Source: Yaniella halotolerans DSM 15476 (GTDB lineage Bacteria; Actinomycetota; Actinomycetes; Actinomycetales; Micrococcaceae). From it: a stretch of DNA of 64,000 nt. The stretch lies in assembly GCF_000420805.1 (NCBI RefSeq), contig NZ_ATVQ01000002.1, positions 186,001 to 250,000 of the forward strand, given 5' to 3'. A program made the position numbers and the translations under genes. This document shows positions 35,717 through 45,321 of the stretch, in pieces; the stretch's first letter is position 1; every line of letters begins with the position of its first letter. The notes beneath the pieces were generated by a model. The model saw nothing but the letters and a program-made list of their open reading frames with translations. It was not told the DNA's origin and did no database searches.

Positions 35717-36844
35717 GTGGAGATTTTTCTAATTATCCTCTTCGTTGTGTTGGCTATCTTCGTGGTAGCCATCTTGGCGAAGTCATTCAAAATTGTGCCG
35801 CAGGGTCACTGTGGAATTATCCAACGACTTGGGAAATATCAGCGAACTCAAATGGCGGGGCTTACCATGATGGTGCCGTTTGTTGATGAAATGCTCCCGC
35901 TGATCGACATGCGTGAACAGGTGGTTACGTTTCCGCCGCAACCAGTCATTACCGAAGACAACCTCGTGGTGTCGATCGATACGGTGGTCTATTTTCAAAT
36001 CAACGACCCTACAGCGGCGACCTATGGAATCGCTAACTATATTGCAGCCGTGGAAAACTTGACCACCACAACTATTCGTAACGTGGTTGGTTTTATGAAC
36101 CTTGAAGAGACACTTACTTCGCGCGACGCTATCAATACACAGCTACGTGGGGTTCTCGACGAAGCCACATCAAAATGGGGTCTTCGTGTCTCCCGTGTTG
36201 AGATTAAAGCAATCGATCCCCCACGAACCATTCAGGATTCTATGGAAAAGCAGATGCGGGCTGAGCGTGATCGACGCGCTGCGATTTTGACCGCTGAAGG
36301 TCAGAAACAGTCGGAAATTTTAACCGCTGAAGGTCAACGTCAGTCAGCTATTCTCGAGGCTGAGGGTGACGCTCAGGCGGCGATTCTGCGCGCGAACGCT
36401 GAAGCAGAGGCCATTGTGACAGTCTTCGAAGCTATCCACGAGGGTAAGCCAAATGCTGATTTGTTGGCCTATCAGTACCTTCAGGTACTCCCCCAAATCG
36501 CAGAATCTGATTCGTCTAAGATGTGGATTATCCCTTCAGAAGTTACCGATGCACTGAACCGTTTTAGTGGCACATACGGTCCAGAGGCTGGACCGAGTGG
36601 TTCGACTTCGCCGGGCGGCGGCTCAGGTGATTCTGGACCATCGTCGGACGCACCGACTCCCCCGCCAGCACCAAAAAGTCGACGAGCAAAGCGTCCAACA
36701 ACTGCAGCAGAGATTGCTGACGTTGCGCCGAAGGCTCCGAAATTAGAAGATACTTCTCTGGAAGACGCGTTGGCGGAACCTGAAATTGAAGAAGATATCT
36801 TTCGGGATGCACCAAACAAAGGAAACGCAGGGGAACAAAAATAG
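35717..36844 (+). CDS. SPFH/Band 7 domain protein (stomatin-like)
   Basis: A 375-residue stomatin-family protein. An N-terminal membrane helix (1-18) is followed by the SPFH domain (about 22-185) and a coiled-coil region containing two near-copies of ILTAEGQKQSEILTAEGQRQ. A Gly/Ser/Pro-rich linker (about 290-320) leads to a charged C-terminus. Paired with the upstream nfeD-like gene, the standard arrangement, and probably a membrane scaffold. Start is GTG at 35717. Confidence 0.95.
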   Translation: MEIFLIILFVVLAIFVVAILAKSFKIVPQGHCGIIQRLGKYQRTQMAGLTMMVPFVDEMLPLIDMREQVVTFPPQPVITEDNLVVSIDTVVYFQINDPTAATYGIANYIAAVENLTTTTIRNVVGFMNLEETLTSRDAINTQLRGVLDEATSKWGLRVSRVEIKAIDPPRTIQDSMEKQMRAERDRRAAILTAEGQKQSEILTAEGQRQSAILEAEGDAQAAILRANAEAEAIVTVFEAIHEGKPNADLLAYQYLQVLPQIAESDSSKMWIIPSEVTDALNRFSGTYGPEAGPSGSTSPGGGSGDSGPSSDAPTPPPAPKSRRAKRPTTAAEIADVAPKAPKLEDTSLEDALAEPEIEEDIFRDAPNKGNAGEQK

Positions 36845-36921
36845 CTCGTAATGCGTTGTACATCGCGAAGCCTAGTTAGATAGACTATCTTGTCTGCAAA
36901 GTTGCTTGGAGGAAATTCTGA

Positions 36922-37269
36922 ATGTCTGATCGTTCATTGCGCGGTATGCGTCTCGGTGCCCAGTCTATGGAAACCGAAGCAGGTGTCGAGCCTGCACCAC
37001 GTCAACAAGTTGAGTACCGCTCAGAAGATGGCGAATCGGTTGTCGTAACCTTCGCTGCTGAAGCTGATGTACCCGATAGCTGGACCACCAAATCTGGAAA
37101 AGAAGCTCTTCGTGTAGACGGTGAGACACCGGTACTCGATGATGCCAAACCGCAGCGTACTCACTGGGACATGCTCCTAGAGCGTCGCAGCATTGATGAG
37201 CTAGAGGAAACTCTAGAAGGTCAGCTTAAGAAATTGCGAGTACGCCGTGGCGAGGACGTCGACGCCTAA
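36922..37269 (+). CDS. rbpA: RNA polymerase-binding protein RbpA
   Basis: Actinobacterial transcription factor that binds sigma-A-type factors and core RNA polymerase and stabilises the open complex. The 115-residue product starts MSDRSLRGMRLGAQSMETEAG and has the RbpA core (YRSEDGESVVVTFAAEADVP) and the sigma-binding C-terminal helix (RTHWDMLLERRSIDELEETL). GGAGG precedes the ATG. Confidence 0.97.
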   Translation: MSDRSLRGMRLGAQSMETEAGVEPAPRQQVEYRSEDGESVVVTFAAEADVPDSWTTKSGKEALRVDGETPVLDDAKPQRTHWDMLLERRSIDELEETLEGQLKKLRVRRGEDVDA

Positions 37270-37287
37270 CACCGTAGTTTTATTTAT

Positions 37288-37335
37288 CGAGAAAAGCGGG
37301 GCCCACAACCAAAGTTGTGGGCCCCGCTTTTCTCG
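37288..37335. terminator. Bidirectional terminator between rbpA and ppm1
   Basis: A perfect 22-base stem, 37288-37309 with 37314-37335, around a CAAA loop. The outer bases are A/T-rich (GAAAAG and CTTTTC), which supplies a T-run in both directions for the two convergent genes. Confidence 0.95.
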
Positions 37336-37344
37336 TCTTATCTG

Positions 37345-38076
37345 CTAGCGTCCAAAACGTTGTTTGAGCTTTTGAACTCTTGCGGTAAGCCCCCATTGGG
37401 TTACGCTACTGAACGCTTCAGTAATGATGTTCCCCGACATCTTGGACTCACCAAATTCACGTTCCGTAAAGGTAATTGGCACTTCAACAATACGCTTGCC
37501 TAATTGCGCGGTCCTAAAGGACATGTCTACTTGGAAACCGTAGCCCTTGGACTGAACGGCATCCAGGTCCATAGCTTCGAGCGTAGTTGCACGGTATGCA
37601 CGGAAGCCGGCGGTAATGTCAGTTAGGCGCAGTCCCAAGAGGATCTGCGGATACAGCGAGCCCCCAATAGACAAGAGCTTTCGGTACCATGGCCAATTGA
37701 CCATTTTGCCACCGGGGACACGACGTGATCCGATCACGAGATCTGCCTCATCGATGGTCTGTAATAACCTTGGCAATTGTTCTGGTTGGTGCGAGCCATC
37801 AGCATCCATTTCAACCAATACGTCATATTCACGCTCTAACCCCCACCGGAACCCAGCGATATACGCGCCGCCAAGGCCGTCTTTGATCTGTCGGTGTAGA
37901 ACGAAGACCTGATCGTCTTTTGCAGCTTGTGCATCCGCCCAGAGACCGGTGCCATCTGGTGAGTTATCGTCCACCACCAATACGTCGGATTCGGGCACGG
38001 CTGCGCGAAGTCGCTGCAGCGTCCCCGGCAATGATTCAGCTTCGTTGTATGTGGGAATAATCGTCAATACGCGCAC
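37345..38076 (-). CDS. Polyprenol monophosphomannose synthase
   Basis: GT2 glycosyltransferase, the catalytic domain of Ppm1, making polyprenyl-phosphate mannose from GDP-mannose for cell-envelope lipoglycans and protein mannosylation. The motifs TIIPTYNEAESLPG, VVDDNSPDGTG and VEMDADGSHQPEQL (DxD) are complete. Length is 243 residues; there is no fused Lnt domain as in mycobacteria. The C-terminus ends at QRFGR just after the shared terminator. Confidence 0.93.
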   Translation of the reverse strand: MRVLTIIPTYNEAESLPGTLQRLRAAVPESDVLVVDDNSPDGTGLWADAQAAKDDQVFVLHRQIKDGLGGAYIAGFRWGLEREYDVLVEMDADGSHQPEQLPRLLQTIDEADLVIGSRRVPGGKMVNWPWYRKLLSIGGSLYPQILLGLRLTDITAGFRAYRATTLEAMDLDAVQSKGYGFQVDMSFRTAQLGKRIVEVPITFTEREFGESKMSGNIITEAFSSVTQWGLTARVQKLKQRFGR

Positions 38077-38160
38077 AAGTGTCCTTTTCGTACAATGTCT
38101 ATGATCACGGTTAATGAACCTGGACCAACCATCGATTCTAACTAGAGAGTCTGAGTGGAG

Positions 38161-39156
38161 TTAGACCATCTGACCGTTGCGGATGGAGAACTGGAATCGG
38201 GGTGGCTCGTCGGTCGAAGACAAAATTGGCAGTAGCGCTGTGCCTGCTCGCTTGTCTGTCGACCAGTGTGCAGCCCTCACATCAGGTGCCTGAACTCCAA
38301 GTTGATCTGCCTGCCAGACGTTCAAATTTGCGGGTGCCCCTACAGCAATCTGTCCAGCTGCCATATTTGCTTGTGCAATGCGGTTGGGCAGGACTCGTAC
38401 AGCATCTCGAGACACGGTGTTAAATGCGGCGCGGGTAGATATTCGCTCGTCTGTATCTTCATTTTCAATCAAGGCCGTCACGAGCTCCCACATTGAACCG
38501 GACCACTCCCCCGTGCCCAAGGCAACATGGACGCCCGCTGAAATAAGGGACGCAGCAGGTGCGAGGATCTGCGGTGTGGATCCTACGTGTGCGGGAACTA
38601 TGGTGATGGAAGCATGCAGTGTCACGAGCTTGCTGATCTGCTCCGGACTCATTGTGTGATTCGCTAGAATCCGATGTCGACTGCGCATAAGGGCAGCGTT
38701 GTTTTGTTGTGACAGAGCTTCCAGCACGTAGTCGAGATGATCTGAACTGTCGGATTGGATCATCAATTGTGTAGGTGGTTTGATGCTTCCCATGACCTCG
38801 GGCAACTGATCAAGCTGTGCTGAAGCAATAAATTGGCCGTCAGCATCACTAGGATCAGCATTAAGTGATGCATAATAAACGCGATTGTCACCGGGAATCA
38901 TCGAACTGAACATGCTTCGCGTATCACCGGGTTTAATGTCAGTTTTCGAGAAACCATCGATAAAGGCTGGGGTTACCAGGGTTCCGCGCAGGTCCTTCGT
39001 ATGTACCGGACCCGTGACAGTAGCTGCCACAAGCCGCTCCCCTGCTTCATCTGAGCCTAACCACGCCACGACGCCATTGTCGGCATTGAGGGCATTGGCA
39101 TAAGGCTCTGAGATGGAATGGATGTAGCCGTTGGTTAACAGCAGGCTGGTAGTCAC
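38161..39156 (-). CDS. Amidohydrolase-like protein, metal ligands apparently lost
   Basis: A 331-residue protein related to the amidohydrolase superfamily by its N-terminal beta domain (LLLTNGYIHSISEPYANALN, GVVAWLGSDEAGE, RGTLVTPAFIDGF) and C-terminal return (AAGQIAVGAPANLNVWQADQ). The canonical HxH after the first strand is replaced by FSKT, and the usual GSD/GTD metal Asp region reads GTGEWSGSMWEL. It is also shorter than the roughly 500-residue YtcJ-like members. It overlaps the helicase gene by four bases (ATGA), so it is translated with it. Probably a pseudo-enzyme or an altered function. Confidence 0.7.
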   Translation of the reverse strand: MTTSLLLTNGYIHSISEPYANALNADNGVVAWLGSDEAGERLVAATVTGPVHTKDLRGTLVTPAFIDGFSKTDIKPGDTRSMFSSMIPGDNRVYYASLNADPSDADGQFIASAQLDQLPEVMGSIKPPTQLMIQSDSSDHLDYVLEALSQQNNAALMRSRHRILANHTMSPEQISKLVTLHASITIVPAHVGSTPQILAPAASLISAGVHVALGTGEWSGSMWELVTALIENEDTDERISTRAAFNTVSRDAVRVLPNRIAQANMAAGQIAVGAPANLNVWQADQLGVQAPDVRAAHWSTDKRAGTALLPILSSTDEPPRFQFSIRNGQMV

Positions 39157-42086
39157 TGATTCAAATCCAGTCGTTCAATAGGGTTGTACTCGTCGATATC
39201 GTCGGTTGCATGCGGGAGTTTGACCGTTGAGGAATACGAAATAATTCCTCGGTTGACGAGGTCTCTGGCTCGTCGGCATCGGCGTGCTAAGTCTGGGTGA
39301 GTATCGTCGAGGGATGCGAGCTGCCCCAACAGATCCATGACCTGCCGTGCCCACCGAACGAAATCTCCCGCTGCCATGTCAGCCCCGGTTAATGACGCCA
39401 AAAGTTCGTGGCCGCGCGCCCAACGGACGATGGGCCAAACCAGACCGGGGTGCGGTTGAGCTGTAACCACCAAATCAGCTTGACGTTCCGTCTGCTGCAG
39501 GTTGTACCAGTGCTCATCAACGGTATCCAAAGCTTCTTGGAGCTTCTGTGTTGGCATAGCTGGCTGGAAGATCTGTTCTTCAGCAGACGATTCAAAGACC
39601 AGCAGAGCGGCAAAACCCGCTAGGTCTTCTGGCGCCATGTCGTCCATCAATCCTGATTGCAGGAGCAACGAGACCAGTAGGTCCCTATCACCGTAGATAC
39701 GGCGCAAGGATTGCCCTGGTTCAGTGATGCGATCATTTTCAACATAGCCAAAGTCAGTCAGTAAATTGATGATCCGGTCGAATGTTCTAGCGATCGTGTT
39801 GGTTCGACCTTGGATTTTGGCAATATTCTTGTCAGCTTCGACTCGAAGCTTATTCCACCGGTTCGCCCAAACTTGATGTTGCTCACGGTCTGGGCAGCCA
39901 TGACAGGGGTGAGCATGCAGTTCTGCGCGGAGTTCTTCTAACCGGTTGAGATCGTGTTCATCTTTATACCGGAAGCCAACGGGTGCCTTGCCATCAGAGA
40001 TAGGAGGTAGCTGCTGGCTGATAGCTCCATGCATCCATCCTGCGATGTTCTTTCGATGCTTTGGAGACTTCGTCAGCAGCTTGCGTGGAAGCTCGACGCC
40101 GGCAAATGGTATAACCGGCTCTTCCATTTCATCCGTTGAGAGCCGTCGCAATTGTCCTTTGGAAGTAACGACTCCTACCCGTGGGTTGGTCGGATTACCA
40201 GCAGCTGAAACGACAACCGAAGTACCAAGATTTCTCGTGCCCTGCACATCGATAATGTCACCTTCAGCAAGCTTATTCAGCGACTCCATAATAGCGCGAC
40301 GACGTACACGATTGCGTGATCGGGAGGCAGCTTTTTCGGCTTTTGAGACTTCCTGCCGCAGTCGTGCGTACTCTGTAAAATCCCCCAGGTGGCATTCCAT
40401 AGCTTCTTCGTACCCGGTTAAGGAGCGTTCTTGGCGTTGAACTTCTTGAGCTACACCAACGACAGAACGATCAGCCTGAAACTGGGCGAACGAGGACTCA
40501 AGAATATTGCGGGAGCGTTCGCGGCCAAAACTGGCCAAGAGATTGACCGCCATGTTGTACGTGGGTTTGAACGAGGAATTTAGCGGATACGTACGGCGTG
40601 CTGCGAGCCCAGCTACGGCGGAAGGATCGAGACCCGGCTGCCACATCACCACGGCGTGTCCTTCGACGTCGATACCACGTCGTCCCGCACGTCCGGTGAG
40701 CTGAGTGTACTCCCCTGGTGTGATGTCCTTGTGCGATTCACCATCGAATTTCACGAGTCGTTCGATGACGACGGTACGTGCAGGCATGTTGATACCCAAC
40801 GCAAGTGTCTCGGTAGCAAAAACTGCTTTGACAAGTCCGGTTGCAAAGAGTTCTTCGACAATTTCTTTGAACAGGGGTAGTAAGCCTGCGTGGTGGGAAG
40901 CGAAACCTCGACGTAGGCTGTCGCGGAAGTTCCAGAAACCTAAAGCGTCACGATCCTGTTCGGCTAAGACTGTTGCAGCGCGGTCTACTGTCTCTAAAAT
41001 CTGGCGTTTTTCGCTATCGGTGGTGAGATCCAATCCGGCGTTCAAGCACTGCTCCACGGCAGCTTCGCAGCCGTTTCGGGAGAATATAAAACCGATGCAC
41101 GGCAGCAGTCCCTCCCGGGATAAGGTCCGTATCATTTGAGGACGCGAGACCCGCATGTCTTTGCGCTGGGATTGTGGTCGATCGTTGGCGTTACGTGATG
41201 CTGAAAAATCGGATTGCCGACGGTTACCTTGTCGGCGACCACCCCGCGTACGTTGCCGGTTTCGCGAACGTGATCCCGGGCGGCCCCAGTCGTTGGACTG
41301 GGCGTCTCTACGGGCCAGTTCGGCGAGTTGGGCTAACTCAGGGTTTACTTGGCTTGTCGGTTGCTGATCCCCGGTCATTGAAAACAGATCGTAAAGGTCT
41401 CTTCCGACCATGACGTGTTGCCACAGCGGTACGGGACGATGCTCGGAGACTACTACGGTGGTAGAACCCCGCACAGTGTCTAACCAGGCGCCAAATTCTT
41501 CAGCGTTCGAGACAGTGGCTGATAGGGCCACGAGCTGTACTGATTCCGGCAGGTGAATGATGACTTCTTCCCACACGGCCCCACGGTGGCGGTCTGCCAG
41601 ATAGTGGACTTCGTCCATCACCACATACCCCAGATTTTCCAAGGTATCGGATTCTGCGTACAACATATTGCGCAGGACCTCGGTGGTCATGACGACGATT
41701 TGGGCATGGGGGTTACGAGATGTATCGCCGGTCAGTAGGCCGACTTTTTCGCTCCCATAAGTGTCAACTAAATCAGTGTACTTCTGATTACTCAGGGCCT
41801 TGATAGGAGTAGTGTAGAAGGCTTTCTTGCCTTGAGCCAGCGCCAGGTGAATCGCAAACTCCGCCACAACTGTTTTGCCGGCGCCGGTCGGCGCCGCGAC
41901 CAGAACTGCGTGCCCGTCTTCTAAATGCTCGGCTGCTTCGTATTGGAAACCGTCCATGGGGAACTTTAGGTCGGCTGAAAACTTGCCCAATTCGGTCTTG
42001 GCGAATTCTGCGCGCCTTCTTGAAGCAGCGTAGCGTTCCGATGGAGAGAGGTCTTGATGCTGATGATCAGGGGTATCGGCACACAT
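39153..42086 (-). CDS. helY: DEAD/DEAH-box helicase, HelY/Ski2-like
   Basis: Superfamily 2 RNA/DNA helicase of the Ski2/Mtr4 group, known as HelY in mycobacteria. Walker A APTGAGKT, the DEVH box MDEVHYLADRH, SAT motif LSATVSN and motif VI region LTGRAGRRGID are all visible. Residues about 260-310 form a basic Arg/Gln-rich insert. The C-terminal DSHCT domain is present with a HPCHGCPDREQ segment. Length is 977 residues. It lies between tatC and the amidohydrolase-like gene. Confidence 0.94.
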   Translation of the reverse strand: MCADTPDHQHQDLSPSERYAASRRRAEFAKTELGKFSADLKFPMDGFQYEAAEHLEDGHAVLVAAPTGAGKTVVAEFAIHLALAQGKKAFYTTPIKALSNQKYTDLVDTYGSEKVGLLTGDTSRNPHAQIVVMTTEVLRNMLYAESDTLENLGYVVMDEVHYLADRHRGAVWEEVIIHLPESVQLVALSATVSNAEEFGAWLDTVRGSTTVVVSEHRPVPLWQHVMVGRDLYDLFSMTGDQQPTSQVNPELAQLAELARRDAQSNDWGRPGSRSRNRQRTRGGRRQGNRRQSDFSASRNANDRPQSQRKDMRVSRPQMIRTLSREGLLPCIGFIFSRNGCEAAVEQCLNAGLDLTTDSEKRQILETVDRAATVLAEQDRDALGFWNFRDSLRRGFASHHAGLLPLFKEIVEELFATGLVKAVFATETLALGINMPARTVVIERLVKFDGESHKDITPGEYTQLTGRAGRRGIDVEGHAVVMWQPGLDPSAVAGLAARRTYPLNSSFKPTYNMAVNLLASFGRERSRNILESSFAQFQADRSVVGVAQEVQRQERSLTGYEEAMECHLGDFTEYARLRQEVSKAEKAASRSRNRVRRRAIMESLNKLAEGDIIDVQGTRNLGTSVVVSAAGNPTNPRVGVVTSKGQLRRLSTDEMEEPVIPFAGVELPRKLLTKSPKHRKNIAGWMHGAISQQLPPISDGKAPVGFRYKDEHDLNRLEELRAELHAHPCHGCPDREQHQVWANRWNKLRVEADKNIAKIQGRTNTIARTFDRIINLLTDFGYVENDRITEPGQSLRRIYGDRDLLVSLLLQSGLMDDMAPEDLAGFAALLVFESSAEEQIFQPAMPTQKLQEALDTVDEHWYNLQQTERQADLVVTAQPHPGLVWPIVRWARGHELLASLTGADMAAGDFVRWARQVMDLLGQLASLDDTHPDLARRCRRARDLVNRGIISYSSTVKLPHATDDIDEYNPIERLDLNQ

Positions 42087-42097
42087 ATGGTGTAATG

Positions 42098-42970
42098 CTA
42101 GTCCTCACGAGTAATTTCAGACAGTGGCTGTGCCCCGCGCTGAATCTCTGCTTCGCCGACGGTACCATTCTTGGCCGCTTTCTTTGAGCGCCGACGATCA
42201 GTTAGTAACGCTATCCCGAGTGCCAGCGCGAAGAGTAGGGCAAGCGGCGCACCGAGATAGAACATGGTCATGACATCCGAGCCTGGGGCGCCCATTGCTG
42301 CGATGACAGCGATCAAAAACACTGAGATACGCCAGTGTTTTAGCATGGTCTTGCCTTCCAGAATTCCTGCCATGTTCAGTCCGACTAGTACCACGGGTAT
42401 AACTAGGGCGACGCCAAATGCCAGGAGGAGTCGTGTGACGAAGGGGATGTAAACGGTCGCCATGACACGGTGGGCACTGCCGTCGGGAGTCAAGGAAGTA
42501 AAGAAGGCCATCGCCTGTGGAAGCGCGAACCACCCGAGGGCAATACCTCCAACGAACAAGGGGACAGCAGCTGCGATGAAGCCCATTGCATATCGGCGTT
42601 CATGCTTGCGCAAGCCAGGCACGATGAATGCCCAAATTTGGTACAACCACATCGGTGACGCAAGAATCAGGCCAATAAATAGAGCAACCTGCAACATGAT
42701 GTCAAAAGGCTGCGCTACGGAGGAGAACATCACCTCGACCGGTGCGTCTTCAGTAGACAAGCTTGTAATTGGCTCAGTCAGTATGGTGAAGGCCGGCTGG
42801 TAGACGATAAAGCCGATAATCGTTCCCAACAGGATTGCAAGGCCCGCTTTAAAGAACCTAGTGCGCAATTCCCGCAGGTGCTGGCGAAGCGACATTTGTC
42901 CTTCGGGAGATCGTGAACGTTTTGTACGTCCTTTTTTCTTCGACGAAGAACGGTGATCAGTTGAAGTCAT
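42098..42970 (-). CDS. tatC: Sec-independent protein translocase TatC
   Basis: Core receptor of the twin-arginine translocase for folded proteins. The 290-residue product has six membrane helices; the N-terminal segment MSLRQHLRELRTRFFKAGLA and the AFTILTEPITSLS loop are typical. A basic N-terminus and a charged C-terminal tail flank the core. It follows tatA by 15 bases; in this organism the Rieske protein may be among the Tat substrates (family knowledge). Confidence 0.96.
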   Translation of the reverse strand: MTSTDHRSSSKKKGRTKRSRSPEGQMSLRQHLRELRTRFFKAGLAILLGTIIGFIVYQPAFTILTEPITSLSTEDAPVEVMFSSVAQPFDIMLQVALFIGLILASPMWLYQIWAFIVPGLRKHERRYAMGFIAAAVPLFVGGIALGWFALPQAMAFFTSLTPDGSAHRVMATVYIPFVTRLLLAFGVALVIPVVLVGLNMAGILEGKTMLKHWRISVFLIAVIAAMGAPGSDVMTMFYLGAPLALLFALALGIALLTDRRRSKKAAKNGTVGEAEIQRGAQPLSEITRED

Positions 42971-42985
42971 GGACTCGGCTACAGG

Positions 42986-43270
42986 TTAATTCGAACGCTG
43001 TTCTTCCGAGCCAGAATTCGCAGATTTTTCGCTTTGAGGGATTACGGTGCCTTCGACAGCAGATTCGTCTTCTTGCGCGTCGGATTCTTTAGAGGTTTTG
43101 GCGCTTTCAGAACCCTTACCGTCCGATTTCATTTCTTTGACTTCAGACTTGAGAATGCGCATCGACTGACCCATGTTCCGTGCCATTTTTGGCAACTTAT
43201 TGGCGCCAAAGAGCAAGAATGCCAGCAGAACCAGCACCAGAAGAATGACTGGGTTCCTGAAGATGTTCAT
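42986..43270 (-). CDS. tatA: Sec-independent protein translocase TatA
   Basis: Pore-forming Tat component, 94 residues: a short N-terminal membrane helix (about 6-22), the hinge [17 protein letters not shown], an amphipathic helix, and a charged, Ser/Glu-rich tail. It is encoded upstream of tatC and downstream of the pafBC gene, a conserved actinobacterial order. Confidence 0.94.
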   Translation of the reverse strand: MNIFRNPVILLVLVLLAFLLFGANKLPKMARNMGQSMRILKSEVKEMKSDGKGSESAKTSKESDAQEDESAVEGTVIPQSEKSANSGSEEQRSN

Positions 43271-43318
43271 AGTCTACCTTTCTATGCAGCTGACTCTATT
43301 GTACAGCTGCCATTGAGC

Positions 43319-45319
43319 TTACCGGGTCGAGCCCTGATGAGTTGGCATAGTGCCGTTTGTCATCTCCCAGATAGCTTCGCGTACCTCTTGCGGTTGGACA
43401 ACGATGATTTGTCCTGCGTGTGTTGCCAGTAAGTCTAACAACGGGGTCAGTGTTTGGAATGCCAGTTGGGCATAGGTAGAACCATCGTCAGCGATGGCTG
43501 TCGCAGTTGGGTGATAGGCGCTGATGACATCACGATACCGGTGGGTGGCATGGATGATAACTGTGACAGCTTCATCGGTCATCGTTGGCGCAACAGGGCT
43601 TTGCGGTAGACGGCGACGTGCAGGGTCAAAATATCGGTCTGTCATTGTGGCTGCACCGATTCGGTCCACACGGAATGTGCGGTGGTCTGCAGTTTCTTGG
43701 CACCAGGCATGTACGTACCCGTGGCCCGAAGCGTAGACCAATTGCAGGGGTTCTATGTCGCGAATGCTGATGCCACCCGATGATTCTGAGTAGTAGCTTA
43801 TGCTGACAACCTGGTGCAGTCGAGCTGCATGATGGAGTACTTCGGTAACTTCGTCGTCCTCCCCTAGGCTCAGATCTGGATGAACAATATGCTCTTCAGT
43901 TCCTGCTGGCGGATCCACAAGATCGATGGCATCGCGAAGTTTGTTCCCAAGGGTTTGGGCAGCTGTCTGCTGTACAGGACTAATTCCCGGGATGGTTGGA
44001 ACCGCTTTGAGCCCGGATATCAGGCCGAGAGCTTCTGGCGCAGAGAGTCGCCAGGGTTGTGCTAATAACTCAGCGTTGGAGATCTCAACTGGATCAGCGT
44101 GTGGATCGACCTCGAACTGTCCGCCAGCGAAATCCGTTTCTGGCATGCCCCAAAATTGCATGGCGGATAGATCTTCAGTTAACGTTGCATCGTCGATAGC
44201 GAAGCGCTGACATACCTGCTCGCGAGACATTGCTCCACCGTTTTGGTTCACCACGGCAACGATCCCGAGACGACGTGAAATCACGTCTTTATCTCCGGTT
44301 CTTCTACGGGTTCGAGCGACTTTGGTAAGTTCTGGTACCGACAATGCGGAAGCCCCGGTGTGGGCGTCGCGGACCATAGCGGTGCGGTCGTCGACAAGTT
44401 CAGCGAGCTCTGGGCTGCGCTGTAAATCAACGTGCGCACCGGTGGTCAATGCAGTGATGCTGGCAGCTACCTTCAACGGGTCGCGGTAAGTGAAGTGCAA
44501 CAGCTCCCACCCTGATGACCGTTGCACAATATCAGCACGAACACGAAGACTGCTGCTGACGTTCTCAGCAATCCAAACATATGCCTCGGTGGCAGTTTGC
44601 TCGGTGTACAAGCGTGAGCGGATAGCGTCTATGCTGAACTGTTCCGGTCGTAACGATGCTTCTCGTTGTCCTGTGAGCGCGTCGTTGGGCAGCACGGTAA
44701 TCGCGTTGGACTCAATACGGGAGAGCCGGAAGATTCGCTCGTCCCCGCGATCTAAGTCCCAGCCCACCACGTACCAGTGTTGGTGCACCATAAAGACTGC
44801 CCAGGGGCGCAACCGTCGGGTGGTAATCTCTTGGCGGCCCACGGTGCGGTAGCTGAAGCTGATGGGTGCTTGTTCACGGGTTGCCGCCACGATATCGGTC
44901 AATAACGATTGTCCCGTGGCAAGCTGGGCGCCAACGAACGGGCGACTCGTCGGTTGGCCTGCGGTCATACGAGCTAGTGCAGTATGGATAGCATCTTCTA
45001 TCGGGGTCTTCATCCACAGGGCACGCGCCTGGTGTAGTGCCAGGATTTCCTCATCGGTCAATTCCAGATCGGGGAGGTAGAGCCGGTCGTGATCGATCGT
45101 GTAGACGCCGTCGGCGGTTATATGTTGATCGAATTCCACGGGCACCCCAATGGTGGTCAGCGCCTCTTTGTCTCGAGAAAATTGGCGCTGTTTGGCCGCC
45201 GTACTGGTGTTTTGGTGGTCATAGAGATAGGTGAATATGTCATTTTTGGTGCGTCCGTTTGCTCCGGCTTCTAGCAGAAGCCAGAGCAGCGAAACGATGC
45301 GTTCCGCGGAACGGGACAC
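43319..45319 (-). CDS. pafBC: PafB-PafC fusion, WYL-domain transcriptional regulator
   Basis: A single 666-residue protein that carries two copies of the helix-turn-helix plus WYL arrangement encoded separately as pafB and pafC in mycobacteria. The first half starts RSAERIVSLLWLLLEAG with a WYL core (SFSYRTVGRQEITTRRLRPW and VVGWDLDRGDERIFRLSRI). The second half repeats it (SRRLGIVAVVNQNGGAMSRE, then VSISYYSESSGGISIRDIEP and HRTFRVDRIG). PafBC activates many DNA-damage genes independently of LexA. It lies two bases from the FKBP gene in the pupylation cluster. Confidence 0.93.
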   Translation of the reverse strand: MSRSAERIVSLLWLLLEAGANGRTKNDIFTYLYDHQNTSTAAKQRQFSRDKEALTTIGVPVEFDQHITADGVYTIDHDRLYLPDLELTDEEILALHQARALWMKTPIEDAIHTALARMTAGQPTSRPFVGAQLATGQSLLTDIVAATREQAPISFSYRTVGRQEITTRRLRPWAVFMVHQHWYVVGWDLDRGDERIFRLSRIESNAITVLPNDALTGQREASLRPEQFSIDAIRSRLYTEQTATEAYVWIAENVSSSLRVRADIVQRSSGWELLHFTYRDPLKVAASITALTTGAHVDLQRSPELAELVDDRTAMVRDAHTGASALSVPELTKVARTRRRTGDKDVISRRLGIVAVVNQNGGAMSREQVCQRFAIDDATLTEDLSAMQFWGMPETDFAGGQFEVDPHADPVEISNAELLAQPWRLSAPEALGLISGLKAVPTIPGISPVQQTAAQTLGNKLRDAIDLVDPPAGTEEHIVHPDLSLGEDDEVTEVLHHAARLHQVVSISYYSESSGGISIRDIEPLQLVYASGHGYVHAWCQETADHRTFRVDRIGAATMTDRYFDPARRRLPQSPVAPTMTDEAVTVIIHATHRYRDVISAYHPTATAIADDGSTYAQLAFQTLTPLLDLLATHAGQIIVVQPQEVREAIWEMTNGTMPTHQGSTR

Positions 45320-45321
45320 GG

